Positions 12,291 to 20,103 of a DNA stretch of 22,022 nt are shown piece after piece; the stretch's first letter is position 1, and every line of letters starts with the position of its first letter. This stretch comes from a virus. A program made the translations under genes and the position numbers. The stretch is from positions 1-22,022 of IMG/VR virus record IMGVR_UViG_3300010299_000075. One strand, 5' to 3'. The notes beneath the pieces are model-generated. The model searched no databases. It was not told the DNA's origin and saw only the letters and a list, made by a program, of their open reading frames with translations.

Positions 12291-13934
12291 ATGTCTGATG
12301 TATATCTTGGTAATCCCAATCTGAAGAAGGCAAATACGCCGATTGAATTCAGTTCTAGTAATATTGAAGAATTTATTAGTTGTAAGGATGACCCTGTTTA
12401 TTTTGCAAAGAACTACGTAAAGATTGTTTCTCTTGATGAAGGACTAACTCAATTTACTCCATATATCTTTCAAGAGAAACTTATTAAAAATTTCCATCAC
12501 AACAGATTTAATATCTGTAAGATGCCTCGTCAGACTGGTAAGTCTACCACTGTGGTCTCTTATCTTTTACACTATGCAATCTTTAATGATAGTGTTAATA
12601 TTGGTATTCTTGCAAACAAGGCATCAACTGCAAGAGAACTTTTAGCAAGACTTGCAACTGCATATGAGAACTTGCCCAAATGGATGCAACAGGGTATTCT
12701 TGTATGGAACAAAGGTAATATAGAATTAGAAAATGGATCAAAGATACTGGCTGCTTCTACGTCTGCAAGTGCTGTCCGAGGCATGTCGTTTAACATTCTC
12801 TTCCTCGACGAATTTGCGTTCGTTCCAAACCATGTTGCAGATGCCTTCTTTGCCTCTGTTTATCCTACTATTACTTCTGGTAAATCAACGAAGGTAATTA
12901 TTGTTTCAACGCCTCATGGCATGAACCACTTCTATAGAATGTGGCATGATGCGGAGAAGAATGCAAATGAATATATTCCAACTGATGTTCACTGGACTGA
13001 AGTTCCTGGAAGAGATAGTGAATGGAAAAGACAGACGATTGCTAACACGTCAGAACAGCAATTTAAAGTTGAGTTTGAATGTGAGTTCTTAGGATCTGTT
13101 GATACTCTGATTGCTCCGAGTAAATTAAGGACCTTAGTTTATGATGCACCAAAAACTAAGAGTGCTGGATTGGATGTTTATACTGATCCAATTAGAAATC
13201 ATGATTATATTGTAACGGTTGACGTTGCGAGAGGAGTTGGTAATGATTACTCTGCTTTTGTCGTTACAGACATTACTACCTTTCCTCATAGAGTTGTTGC
13301 GAAGTATAGAAATAATGAAATAAAACCAATGATGTTCCCCAATATAATTTGGGAAGTTGCAAAGAGTTATAATAGTGCTTACATCTTATGTGAAGTTAAT
13401 GATGTTGGAGATCAGGTTGCTGCAATTCTTCAATATGATTTGGAGTATCAGAATCTTTTAATGTGCTCAATGAGAGGTAGAGCAGGTCAAATTGTCGGTC
13501 AAGGATTTTCTGGAAAGAAAACACAACTTGGTCTTAAAATGTCCAAGACGGTCAAGAAGGTTGGTTCTCTTAACCTCAAGACTATGATTGAGGAAGATAA
13601 ACTCCTTATCAACGATTATGAAATTATCTCTGAACTTACAACCTTTATTCAAAAGAATAATTCATTTGAGGCAGAGGATGGTTGTAACGATGACCTTGCG
13701 ATGTGTCTTGTGATTTATGCGTGGTTAGTTGCTCAGGATTACTTTAAAGAACTAACTGACCAGGATGTAAGAAAAAGAATATATGAAGAACAAAAGAATC
13801 AGATCGAACAAGATATGTCTCCCTTTGGATTTATCTCTGATGGTCTTGATGAGGATAGTTTTGTAGACAATAATGGTGACCGTTGGTATGTTGATGAATA
13901 TGGTGATAGATCTTATATGTGGGACTATATGTAA
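12291..13934 (+). CDS. 17: Terminase large subunit gp17 (packaging ATPase/nuclease)
   Basis: The 547-residue protein is the motor that translocates and cuts concatemeric DNA at the portal. Motifs: Walker A PRQTGKST (79-86), Walker B ILFLDEFA (169-176, D173/E174), a coupling STPHG motif (206-210), and an RNase H-like nuclease domain with VDVARG (D311), CEVNDVGD (367-374) and CNDDLAM (465-471). Length is somewhat below T4 gp17 (610). The acidic, aromatic C-terminus (DNNGDRWYVDEYGDRSYMWD) may bind the portal. No late promoter box or Shine-Dalgarno precedes it; expression probably depends on the cassette upstream. Its N-terminal ~58 codons are duplicated in diverged form at 10039. The stop overlaps the next start (TAATG). 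Confidence 0.97.
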   Translation: MSDVYLGNPNLKKANTPIEFSSSNIEEFISCKDDPVYFAKNYVKIVSLDEGLTQFTPYIFQEKLIKNFHHNRFNICKMPRQTGKSTTVVSYLLHYAIFNDSVNIGILANKASTARELLARLATAYENLPKWMQQGILVWNKGNIELENGSKILAASTSASAVRGMSFNILFLDEFAFVPNHVADAFFASVYPTITSGKSTKVIIVSTPHGMNHFYRMWHDAEKNANEYIPTDVHWTEVPGRDSEWKRQTIANTSEQQFKVEFECEFLGSVDTLIAPSKLRTLVYDAPKTKSAGLDVYTDPIRNHDYIVTVDVARGVGNDYSAFVVTDITTFPHRVVAKYRNNEIKPMMFPNIIWEVAKSYNSAYILCEVNDVGDQVAAILQYDLEYQNLLMCSMRGRAGQIVGQGFSGKKTQLGLKMSKTVKKVGSLNLKTMIEEDKLLINDYEIISELTTFIQKNNSFEAEDGCNDDLAMCLVIYAWLVAQDYFKELTDQDVRKRIYEEQKNQIEQDMSPFGFISDGLDEDSFVDNNGDRWYVDEYGDRSYMWDYM

Positions 13935-14161
13935 TGAAACTAGAAGACCAATTTAAATTTGGACATCTACTACTTGATGATAGAGTTTGTCGTACTTGTG
14001 GTGTAGAAAAAAATTTAATCGATGGATTTTATAGAACAAGAAAAGATAGGGGAGCAACAGCATCTTCTTATTCTTATGAGTGTAAGGAGTGTACAATAAA
14101 AAGAATTTCTAAAATCAGAAAAGAGAAGAAGGATAAACCAGATGTATATCCAGACTGGTAA
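13934..14161 (+). CDS. Small zinc-finger protein between gp17 and gp18
   Basis: I choose the ATG at 13934, which overlaps the gp17 stop as TAATG, over an upstream in-frame ATG at 13919 inside gp17. The 75-residue product has two CxxC knuckles, C19-C22 (RVCRTCGVEKNLIDGFY) and C50-C53 (YECKECTIKRISK), followed by a Lys/Arg-rich helix. The Cys pairs with a phenylalanine-tyrosine motif between them resemble the zinc-binding start of HNH or endonuclease VII-type proteins, but no nuclease domain follows. It could bind DNA during packaging; function unassigned. Confidence 0.7.
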   Translation: MKLEDQFKFGHLLLDDRVCRTCGVEKNLIDGFYRTRKDRGATASSYSYECKECTIKRISKIRKEKKDKPDVYPDW

Positions 14162-14201
14162 AATGCTCACGCCATATTTCCCCAGTGAAACAATCGAAAA
14201 T

Positions 14202-14209
14202 AATAAATA
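14202..14209 (+). promoter_or_regulatory. Late promoter box AATAAATA before gp18
   Basis: One mismatch to TATAAATA, 35 bp before the gp18 ATG. The leader contains a CGGAGA Shine-Dalgarno (14231-14236). The box sits in an AT-only inverted repeat that is probably chance. Confidence 0.7.
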
Positions 14210-14244
14210 TTTTTAGTTAATTTCAAAAGTCGGAGAAAAAACGA

Positions 14245-16470
14245 ATGGCCACTCCACAACTATCTCCTGGTGTAAGAATTAGGGAAGTTGACTTAACAGT
14301 TGGAAGAGCTGATAATGTCAATCCTTCTATTGGTGGTATTGCAGGTCCTTTTGAAAAGGGTCCTGTTGAGGCACCAAGAAAAATCGAAGAAGAGCAAAAT
14401 CTTCTTAATGTTTTCGGCAAACCATACGGTGCTGGCAACCACTTTGAGTATTGGATGTCTGCTTCCTCATATCTTTCATACGGAGCAACTCTGAACGTCG
14501 TTCGTGTTGACGGTGACGATCTGAAGAATGCAAACGCAGGTGTTGGTATTGCATCTACAACTACTCTGAAAATCAAGAGTTACGACGATTATTCCGAGAA
14601 CTATTCCTCAGCAAATAACTTCATCTACTCTGCAAAAGATCCAGGTTCATGGGCAAATGACTTGAAGGTCTGTCAGATTGATGACATTGCTGACCAAATC
14701 ATCGGTATCACAACAACGAACCCAGGCGATGCTGGTGTTACTATTGGTGCTGGTGTTACTGTTGCAATCAACTCCGTTCTTCCTGGTAGTGGAACAACAG
14801 CAGTATTTTCTGGTCACTTGAAGGCAATCATCACTGGTGTTACTACTGCAACATCAGGAACTGCAAGTTCTTTCGATGTTAAGATTCTTTCTCGCGTTTC
14901 TGCTGCAGGAACAGAAACTTCAATCACTTATGCAGAAGGAAATGCAACCGCATCAATTTCCGCAAGTGACGTTCTGACCTTTGTAAACTCTGCAGGTGTT
15001 GGTACAGATAACGGTTCTGGAAATGGCGTTGGCGCATTCAGTGCTGCTAGTGTACAAGACTGGTACGATCAGCAAACACTTGGTCTTGATAACAGCGTAA
15101 TCTTCTGGAAGACCCTTGCTCCAAAACCTGTAGCAAACTCATACTCCCGCAACAGAGACGGCGGAAATGATGCTGTTCACGTTGTAGTTGTTGATGATAA
15201 GGGTACAATTAGCGGAAACGCAGCAACAATTCTTGAGAAGTGGACATTCCTTTCAAAAGCAAAGGATGCTGTTTCTAGTGTAAATTCACCAACAAGAATC
15301 TACTACAAGAACTTCCTTGCAGACAACTCTGAGTATTTGTTTGCTGGTTATAATGCATCGCAAGCAGTTGATGCTTATCACGGCACAACTCCAACAGCAA
15401 CTGCATTTACTGGAGAGAACTTTACTGCAATCTCACTTTCAAATGGTCTCTGGGCACAAAATGCTCAGGGCGTAACCTTCTCTGCACTTGGAAATGTTAC
15501 TTACACCTTGCTTGGTGGTAAGAACTATGATGGAAATGAGGATCTTGAACTTTCTGGTTCACTGACAGCAACTCTTGGTAACCTGAATACTGCATATGGT
15601 AAGTTTGAGGATGAATCAGAAGTTGATGTTGACTTCCTGATCATGGGTCCTGGTCTTTCAACCAAGGAAGAATCACAAGCAAAAGCAAACAAGTTGATTG
15701 CTCTTGCAGAACTCAGACAGGATTGCCTTGCATGTATTTCTCCAAACAGAGCATCTGTTGTTGGATTGTCTGATGCAGACACCCAGACAAATAATATTAT
15801 TGACTTCTTCTCACCACTTACATCATCTTCCTACGCGGTATTTGACTCTGGTTATAAGTTCGTTTATGACAGATTCAATGATACCTTCCGTTATGTTCCA
15901 TGTAACGCAGACGTTGCAGGAATTATGGCAAGAACAACTAGAGATGCTTTCCCATGGTTCTCACCTGCTGGTCAGCAAAGAGGTGTTCTTCTGAATGCTG
16001 TAAAACTTGCATACAACCCAACCAAGGCACAGAGAGATCTTCTTTACCCAAGAAGAATTAACCCAATCATCAATAAGCCTGGTAGTGGCGTAGTTCTCTT
16101 TGGTGATAAGACCGGTCTTGCATTCTCTTCAGCGTTCGATAGAATCAACGTTCGTCGCCTGTTCCTCTTTGTTGAGGAAGCACTTGGAAGAGCAGCAGAT
16201 GCTCAACTCTTCGAATTCAACGATGAGATTACAAGAGCAAACTTTGTGAACATTGTTGAACCATTCCTTAGAGACATTCAGTCTAAGAGAGGTATTTTTG
16301 ACTTCCTGGTTATTTGTGACTCTACAAATAACACACCAGATATCATCGATCAAAATGAGTTCCGTGCAGATATCTTCTTGAAGCCTGCTAAGTCTATTAA
16401 CTTTGTTGAACTTACTTTCGTTGCTACAAGATCTGGCATCAGCTTCAATGAAGTTGCTGGTCGTGTTTGA
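14245..16470 (+). CDS. 18: Contractile tail sheath protein gp18
   Basis: The 741-residue protein is longer than T4 gp18 (659). It begins MATPQLSPGVRIREVDLTVG, the usual sheath start in which SPGV-x-(V/I)-x-E leads into the linker strand that connects neighbouring subunits, followed by GGIAGPFEKGPVEAP. Residues ~165-270 are low-complexity Thr/Ala/Gly-rich and probably form the surface-exposed variable domain. The conserved C-terminal sheath core includes FPWFSPAGQQRG, LLYPRRINPI, GDKTGLAFSSAFDRINVRRL, DAQLFEFNDE and FVELTFVATRSGISF. Many copies wrap the gp19 tube and contract on infection. It has its own late promoter and a good Shine-Dalgarno, with many C-ending codons, consistent with high expression. 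Confidence 0.97.
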   Translation: MATPQLSPGVRIREVDLTVGRADNVNPSIGGIAGPFEKGPVEAPRKIEEEQNLLNVFGKPYGAGNHFEYWMSASSYLSYGATLNVVRVDGDDLKNANAGVGIASTTTLKIKSYDDYSENYSSANNFIYSAKDPGSWANDLKVCQIDDIADQIIGITTTNPGDAGVTIGAGVTVAINSVLPGSGTTAVFSGHLKAIITGVTTATSGTASSFDVKILSRVSAAGTETSITYAEGNATASISASDVLTFVNSAGVGTDNGSGNGVGAFSAASVQDWYDQQTLGLDNSVIFWKTLAPKPVANSYSRNRDGGNDAVHVVVVDDKGTISGNAATILEKWTFLSKAKDAVSSVNSPTRIYYKNFLADNSEYLFAGYNASQAVDAYHGTTPTATAFTGENFTAISLSNGLWAQNAQGVTFSALGNVTYTLLGGKNYDGNEDLELSGSLTATLGNLNTAYGKFEDESEVDVDFLIMGPGLSTKEESQAKANKLIALAELRQDCLACISPNRASVVGLSDADTQTNNIIDFFSPLTSSSYAVFDSGYKFVYDRFNDTFRYVPCNADVAGIMARTTRDAFPWFSPAGQQRGVLLNAVKLAYNPTKAQRDLLYPRRINPIINKPGSGVVLFGDKTGLAFSSAFDRINVRRLFLFVEEALGRAADAQLFEFNDEITRANFVNIVEPFLRDIQSKRGIFDFLVICDSTNNTPDIIDQNEFRADIFLKPAKSINFVELTFVATRSGISFNEVAGRV

Positions 16471-16510
16471 TCCAAACTTAATTATCAAATAAAACCCGGA
16501 GGACCCTAAA

Positions 16511-17179
16511 ATGGCATTAAGAACAATCACTAACTTCAAATCCAGAATGCAGGGGGGTGGTGCTCGCCCTAACCTGTTTGAAGTTGACATCCCATCATTC
16601 CCAGCAGCAGCAGTAAATTCTGAATTTCCTGCCAGATGGCAGAACCAGGAACAGGAAACATTCCGTTTCCTTTGCAAGTCAGCTGCTCTTCCTGCATCAA
16701 ACATTGCACCAATCGACGTTCCTTTCAGAGGTCGTATTCTGAAACTCGCAGGTGACCGCACGTTTGATACCTGGACAGTAACCATCATCAACGATGAAGA
16801 CTTCCTGCTCAGAACTCAGTTCGAAGCATGGATGAATGCAATCAGTAAGCTTGACAACGCTTCTGGTGCAACCAATCCTTCTTCCTACATGACTGATGCT
16901 TATGTCTATCAGTTAGGTCGTGGTTACAATGCTGGTAGATTCTCAACAACCAGTGATGCGACCGAACAGGCAAATGGTAATGGCAACAGTCCATCACCAC
17001 AACTGAAGACATATCGCTTCTATGATATCTTCCCAACAAATGTATCACAGATTGATCTGTCATACGACACTGGTGACACCATTGAAGAATTCACTGTTGA
17101 GTTCCAAGTACAATACTGGGAACTTCCAGGTAAGAGTTCTAGTGGTAATAAAGATCTGACTGGTCAGAGAGTTAGATAA
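16511..17179 (+). CDS. 19: Tail tube protein gp19
   Basis: The 222-residue protein starts MALRTITNFKSRMQGGGARP, with NLFEVDIPSFP next, as in T4-like tube proteins; it is longer than T4 gp19 (163). FRFLCKSAALPASNIAP and DVPFRGRILKLAGDRTFDTW with TVTIINDEDF are core tube-fold motifs, and IEEFTVEFQVQYWE closes the beta barrel. The Ser/Gly-rich tail may be flexible. It stacks as hexamers inside the gp18 sheath. A very strong Shine-Dalgarno (GGAGGA, 16498-16503) and no promoter in the 40-bp gap suggest co-transcription with gp18; a terminator follows at 17196-17220. Confidence 0.96.
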   Translation: MALRTITNFKSRMQGGGARPNLFEVDIPSFPAAAVNSEFPARWQNQEQETFRFLCKSAALPASNIAPIDVPFRGRILKLAGDRTFDTWTVTIINDEDFLLRTQFEAWMNAISKLDNASGATNPSSYMTDAYVYQLGRGYNAGRFSTTSDATEQANGNGNSPSPQLKTYRFYDIFPTNVSQIDLSYDTGDTIEEFTVEFQVQYWELPGKSSSGNKDLTGQRVR

Positions 17180-17187
17180 TCTAGTTG

Positions 17188-17195
17188 GATAAATA
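17188..17195 (+). promoter_or_regulatory. Late promoter box GATAAATA before gp20
   Basis: GATAAATA differs from the T4 consensus only at the first base. It directly abuts the terminator hairpin that follows. A T4-type start 5-7 bp downstream would fall at ~17200-17202, beyond the 5' arm of that hairpin. Confidence 0.7.
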
Positions 17196-17220
17196 GAGCA
17201 GTAAGAAAACTGCTCTTTTT
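17196..17220 (+). terminator. Intrinsic terminator between gp19 and gp20
   Basis: A perfect 6-bp stem GAGCAG (17196-17201) / CTGCTC (17210-17215) with an 8-nt A-rich loop is followed at once by TTTTT (17216-17220). It ends the gp18-gp19 transcript 17 bp after the gp19 stop codon. Confidence 0.88.
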
Positions 17221-17226
17221 CCATAG

Positions 17227-18909
17227 ATGGCTAGATTATTTGGTTTTTCAATTGAAGGAGAAGACAAATCTCCAACTATACAGTCCCCCGTTCCGCCTAA
17301 CAATGCGGACGGGGTTGACTATTATGCATCGTCTGGCGCTGGATTTTATGGATCGTATTTAGATCTTGAAGGTGTTTATAAGAACGAAAATGATCTCTTG
17401 AGGAGATATCGTGAAATGGCACTTCATCCAGAAGTCGATAGTGCTATTGAGGATGTTGTAAATGAAGCAATTGTTTCGGATACAAATGATAGTCCAGTAC
17501 AAATAGAATTATCGAATTTGAATGCAAGCGATGGCATCAAAAACAAGATAAGAGAAGAGTTTAAGTACATTTTAGAGTTATTGGATTTTGATAATAAGTC
17601 TCACGAGATTTATAGAAACTGGTATGTTGATGGAAGGTTATTTTATCATAAGGTCATAGACCTAAAGAAACCAGAAGAAGGTATTAAAGAACTGAGATAC
17701 ATTGACGCAATGAAGATGCGTTATGTTCGTAAGTTGAAAAATAATTCTAATGTAAAATCAAACACTCCAATTTTGATGGCAAGTCAACCAGACTCACCAT
17801 TGAAATATGAATTCCCAGATATAGAAGAATTTTTTATCTATACTCCAGAACCTGCAAAATCTGTTGGTAGTGCTTTTGGTACTACTACACCACAGAAAAA
17901 TATTACAATGACCAAGGATTCAGTTACATATTGCACCTCTGGTCTTGTGGATAGAAATAAAGGTTTGGTTTTATCTTATCTCCATAAAGCAATTAAGTCA
18001 CTCAATCAACTAAGAATGATTGAGGATTCGTTGGTAATCTATCGTCTCTCAAGAGCACCAGAGCGTAGAATTTTCTACATTGATGTTGGCAATCTTCCAA
18101 AGATCAAGGCAGAACAATATCTTCGTGATGTGATGATGCGTTATAGAAATAAGTTAGTCTATGATGCAAATACTGGTGAGATGCGTGATGATAAGAAGTT
18201 TATGTCTATGATGGAAGACTTTTGGTTGCCCAGAAGAGAAGGTGGTAGGGGCACAGAAATTTCTACACTTCCTGGCGGTCAGAATCTTGGAGAGATTACT
18301 GATATTGAGTATTTCAAAAACAAACTTTATAGTTCTTTGAACGTTCCTCCATCAAGAATGCAATCTGATGGTGGTTTTAATCTTGGTCGTTCCTCAGAAA
18401 TTCTTCGTGACGAAGTTAAGTTCAGTAAGTTTGTTGGACGTTTGAGAAAAAGATTCTCAAAAATGTTTAGCGATATGCTAAAGACTCAACTGATTCTTAA
18501 GAATATTGTAACCCCAGAAGACTGGGATATGATGGAAGAGCATATTCAATATGATTTCCTATATGATAATCACTTTGCAGAACTGAAGGAAGCAGAACTT
18601 CTGACAGAGAGACTTAATCTTGTTGCAACTGCCGAACCTTATGTTGGTAAGTATTACTCTCAGGATTATGTTCGTCGTCAGATTTTACGTCAAACTGATC
18701 AAGAAATCATCGATCAGGATGAATTGATCGAAAAGGAAATATCTGATGGAATTATTCCAGATCCAAATATTCCTATTGATCCAGCAACCGGACAACCCAT
18801 GGATTCTGGAGTAGGTGGTGATTTAGGTGCTCCAGTAGTCGAACCAGAAATAGATGGTTCAGCAACGGAAGCACCAGAGATTAAACCACCCAAAGGTGGA
18901 GAAATATAA
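17227..18909 (+). CDS. 20: Portal vertex protein gp20
   Basis: The 560-residue protein (T4 gp20: 524) forms the dodecameric ring at the unique head vertex through which gp17 pumps DNA; it also nucleates prohead assembly. Family signatures include RRYREMALHPEVDSAIEDVV, SGLVDRNKGLVLSYLHKAIK, LRMIEDSLVIYRLSRAPERR, IFYIDVGNLPK, STLPGGQNLGEITDIEYF and KLYSSLNVPPSRM. The last ~50 residues are acidic and Pro/Gly-rich (PIDPATGQPMDSGVGGD), probably disordered. The ATG lies only six bases after the terminator T-run and has no Shine-Dalgarno, so the late mRNA would have an almost bare leader of ~25 nt. The stop codon lies inside the next late promoter. Confidence 0.97.
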   Translation: MARLFGFSIEGEDKSPTIQSPVPPNNADGVDYYASSGAGFYGSYLDLEGVYKNENDLLRRYREMALHPEVDSAIEDVVNEAIVSDTNDSPVQIELSNLNASDGIKNKIREEFKYILELLDFDNKSHEIYRNWYVDGRLFYHKVIDLKKPEEGIKELRYIDAMKMRYVRKLKNNSNVKSNTPILMASQPDSPLKYEFPDIEEFFIYTPEPAKSVGSAFGTTTPQKNITMTKDSVTYCTSGLVDRNKGLVLSYLHKAIKSLNQLRMIEDSLVIYRLSRAPERRIFYIDVGNLPKIKAEQYLRDVMMRYRNKLVYDANTGEMRDDKKFMSMMEDFWLPRREGGRGTEISTLPGGQNLGEITDIEYFKNKLYSSLNVPPSRMQSDGGFNLGRSSEILRDEVKFSKFVGRLRKRFSKMFSDMLKTQLILKNIVTPEDWDMMEEHIQYDFLYDNHFAELKEAELLTERLNLVATAEPYVGKYYSQDYVRRQILRQTDQEIIDQDELIEKEISDGIIPDPNIPIDPATGQPMDSGVGGDLGAPVVEPEIDGSATEAPEIKPPKGGEI

Positions 18910-18912
18910 ATA
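18905..18912 (+). promoter_or_regulatory. Late promoter box TATAAATA overlapping the gp20 stop
   Basis: Exact consensus; the gp20 TAA (18907-18909) is part of the box. It lies 26 bp before the gp67-like start. The leader holds an inverted repeat TGATAA / TTATCA (18917-18936) just before the ATG. Confidence 0.8.
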
Positions 18913-18938
18913 AAAATGATAAAGCAATTATTATCACT

Positions 18939-19100
18939 ATGGACGAATTAATGAATCTTATTGCTGCGGATGAAAGTCCATCACAAATTAGTGATGTTCT
19001 TAAAGATATTCTTTATGCAAAATCGGCAGATAAAATTGAAGCAATTAAACCAAATGTTGCATCTAGTATGTTTGGACTTGAGTCCGAAACTGAAGAATGA
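18939..19100 (+). CDS. 67: gp67-like prohead core protein
   Basis: The 53-residue protein reads MDELMNLIAADESPSQISDV, LKDILYAKSADKIEAIKPNV and an acidic end (FGLESETEE). T4 gp67 (PIP) sits in the same position, between gp20 and the protease gp21, and has a comparable helical N-terminal half (LKSxD...AxxxFxEAMxxRTxDLI) with a very acidic tail; here the tail is much shorter. In T4 it is part of the prohead core and is degraded by gp21. Assignment rests on position and general resemblance. No Shine-Dalgarno is visible. Confidence 0.65.
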   Translation: MDELMNLIAADESPSQISDVLKDILYAKSADKIEAIKPNVASSMFGLESETEE

Positions 19101-19106
19101 TAAATA
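19099..19106 (+). promoter_or_regulatory. Late promoter box GATAAATA overlapping the gp67-like stop
   Basis: One mismatch to TATAAATA; it shares two bases with the TGA stop of the gp67-like gene and lies 24 bp before the next start at 19131. Confidence 0.7.
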
Positions 19107-19130
19107 TGTAATAAAAAGAACTTTTGAACT

Positions 19131-19400
19131 ATGTCTAGAACTTTATTGTTGGGTGATGAATCTGCACTTCCAACAACAACTGGAACAGCAACAAGTTTTT
19201 CTGAAGCAGCTTCAGTGAGACTTGTAAATAATTCATCTACTGCTTATTCAGTTGTAGTTGTAGAGACACAAGGGGGAACCCAAATTGGATCTATGACTAT
19301 GCCCGGAAACTCAGTGGAGATTCTTGAAAAGAAATATTCCCATTGTGTATATGCAACAAACGCTTCTGTGCTTGGTGCAAAAGTAGGTTTTACAGGTTAA
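19131..19400 (+). CDS. Small beta-rich protein in the gp68 position
   Basis: The 89-residue protein (MSRTLLLGDESALPTTTGTA...) is predicted to be nearly all beta: SVRLVNNSSTAYSVVVVETQ, IGSMTMPGNSVEILEKK and VYATNASVLGAKVGFTG. In T4 this slot holds gp68, a helical core protein, which this does not resemble. A compact beta sandwich between the portal/core genes and the protease suggests a minor capsid or decoration protein. I recall similar short proteins in cyanophages under hypothetical names. It lies four bases before gp21, so the two are co-expressed from the promoter at 19099. Confidence 0.7.
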   Translation: MSRTLLLGDESALPTTTGTATSFSEAASVRLVNNSSTAYSVVVVETQGGTQIGSMTMPGNSVEILEKKYSHCVYATNASVLGAKVGFTG

Positions 19401-19404
19401 TCAA

Positions 19405-20058
19405 ATGAAACTAATCCGAGAAGAGATCGAAGACGTAAAAGTGTTTATTACCGAAGGTAAAAACGGCAAGAAGTCACTTTACATTGAAGGTGTATTCCTT
19501 CAGGGAAACATCAAGAACCGCAATGGTCGGATGTATCCTATGGAGACTCTTCGTCGAGAGGTGGGAAGATATAATGAAAGTTATGTTAATTCAGGAAGAG
19601 CACTTGGAGAACTTGGACACCCAGATGGTCCAACGGTAAATCTAGACAGAGTTTCACATAAAATTGTTTCTTTGAGAGAAAGCGGTTCAAACTATATTGG
19701 AAAAGCAAAGATTCTTTCTACTCCAATGGGTAAGATCGCAGAATCACTTTTATCTGAAGGTGTAAAGCTTGGTGTTTCTTCTAGGGGCATCGGTTCACTT
19801 ACACAAAATAGAGAAGGTGTAAATATTGTTTCTGATGACTTTATGTTAGCAACTGCTGCTGACATTGTTGCTGACCCATCTGCTCCTGATGCTTTCGTTG
19901 AAGGTATCATGGAAGGAAAAGAGTGGGTTTGGGAAGGAGGAATCCTTCGCGAAAAACATCTTTCATATATGAAAAAGCAAATTGATACATTAGTAAACCA
20001 AAAAATGCTGGAAGAGAAGAAGATTCAACTATTCAATGACTTTTTAGCAAATCTTTAA
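19405..20058 (+). CDS. 21: Prohead core protein and maturation protease gp21
   Basis: The 217-residue serine protease cleaves gp22, gp67, gp23 and internal proteins after the glutamate of (L/I)xE sites once the prohead is complete. It shows the family pattern: NRNGRMYPMETL (38-49), GELGHPDGPTVNLDRVSH (68-85) with catalytic His72, KLGVSSRGIGSL (121-132) with the catalytic serine at 125 or 126, and AADIVADPSAPDAFVEGIME (151-170) holding likely acidic partners. Length is equal to T4 gp21 (212). The C-terminal helix (KKQIDTLVNQKMLEEKKIQL) is probably the part that docks in the core. No recognisable defect. Confidence 0.96.
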   Translation: MKLIREEIEDVKVFITEGKNGKKSLYIEGVFLQGNIKNRNGRMYPMETLRREVGRYNESYVNSGRALGELGHPDGPTVNLDRVSHKIVSLRESGSNYIGKAKILSTPMGKIAESLLSEGVKLGVSSRGIGSLTQNREGVNIVSDDFMLATAADIVADPSAPDAFVEGIMEGKEWVWEGGILREKHLSYMKKQIDTLVNQKMLEEKKIQLFNDFLANL

Positions 20059-20060
20059 TT

Positions 20061-20068
20061 TATAAATA
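20061..20068 (+). promoter_or_regulatory. Late promoter box TATAAATA before gp22
   Basis: Exact consensus two bases after the gp21 stop; a second overlapping AATAAATA follows at 20065-20072. The leader before gp22 contains a GGAGAG Shine-Dalgarno (from 20093). Confidence 0.85.
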
Positions 20069-20103
20069 AATATAGTATAAAAACGGTAAATCGGAGAGTT
20101 CAA

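Noticed and set aside
10039-12340. A group I intron or split gp17 gene spanning the cassette
   Set aside because: The downstream gp17 has its own complete N-terminus, so the fragment is not a missing exon. No intron-encoded homing endonuclease was recognised in the cassette and no convincing intron core was seen.
14197-14214. AAAATA/TATTTT inverted repeat around the gp18 late box as a terminator like that before gp20
   Set aside because: The stem is entirely A-T and expected by chance in such AT-rich DNA.
16465-16477. GTTTG/CAAAC hairpin at the gp18 stop as a terminator
   Set aside because: The stem is 5 bp with a 3-nt loop and no T-run follows; gp19 has no promoter of its own, so termination here is unlikely.
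16129-16791. 220-codon open frame on the minus strand across gp18/gp19
   Set aside because: It is a codon shadow of two certain genes, with no promoter, no ribosome site and no recognisable domain.
18961-19218. 85-codon + strand frame across the gp67-like gene and the next gene
   Set aside because: The gp67-like frame fits the late promoter and core-protein pattern; this alternative overlaps two better-supported genes.
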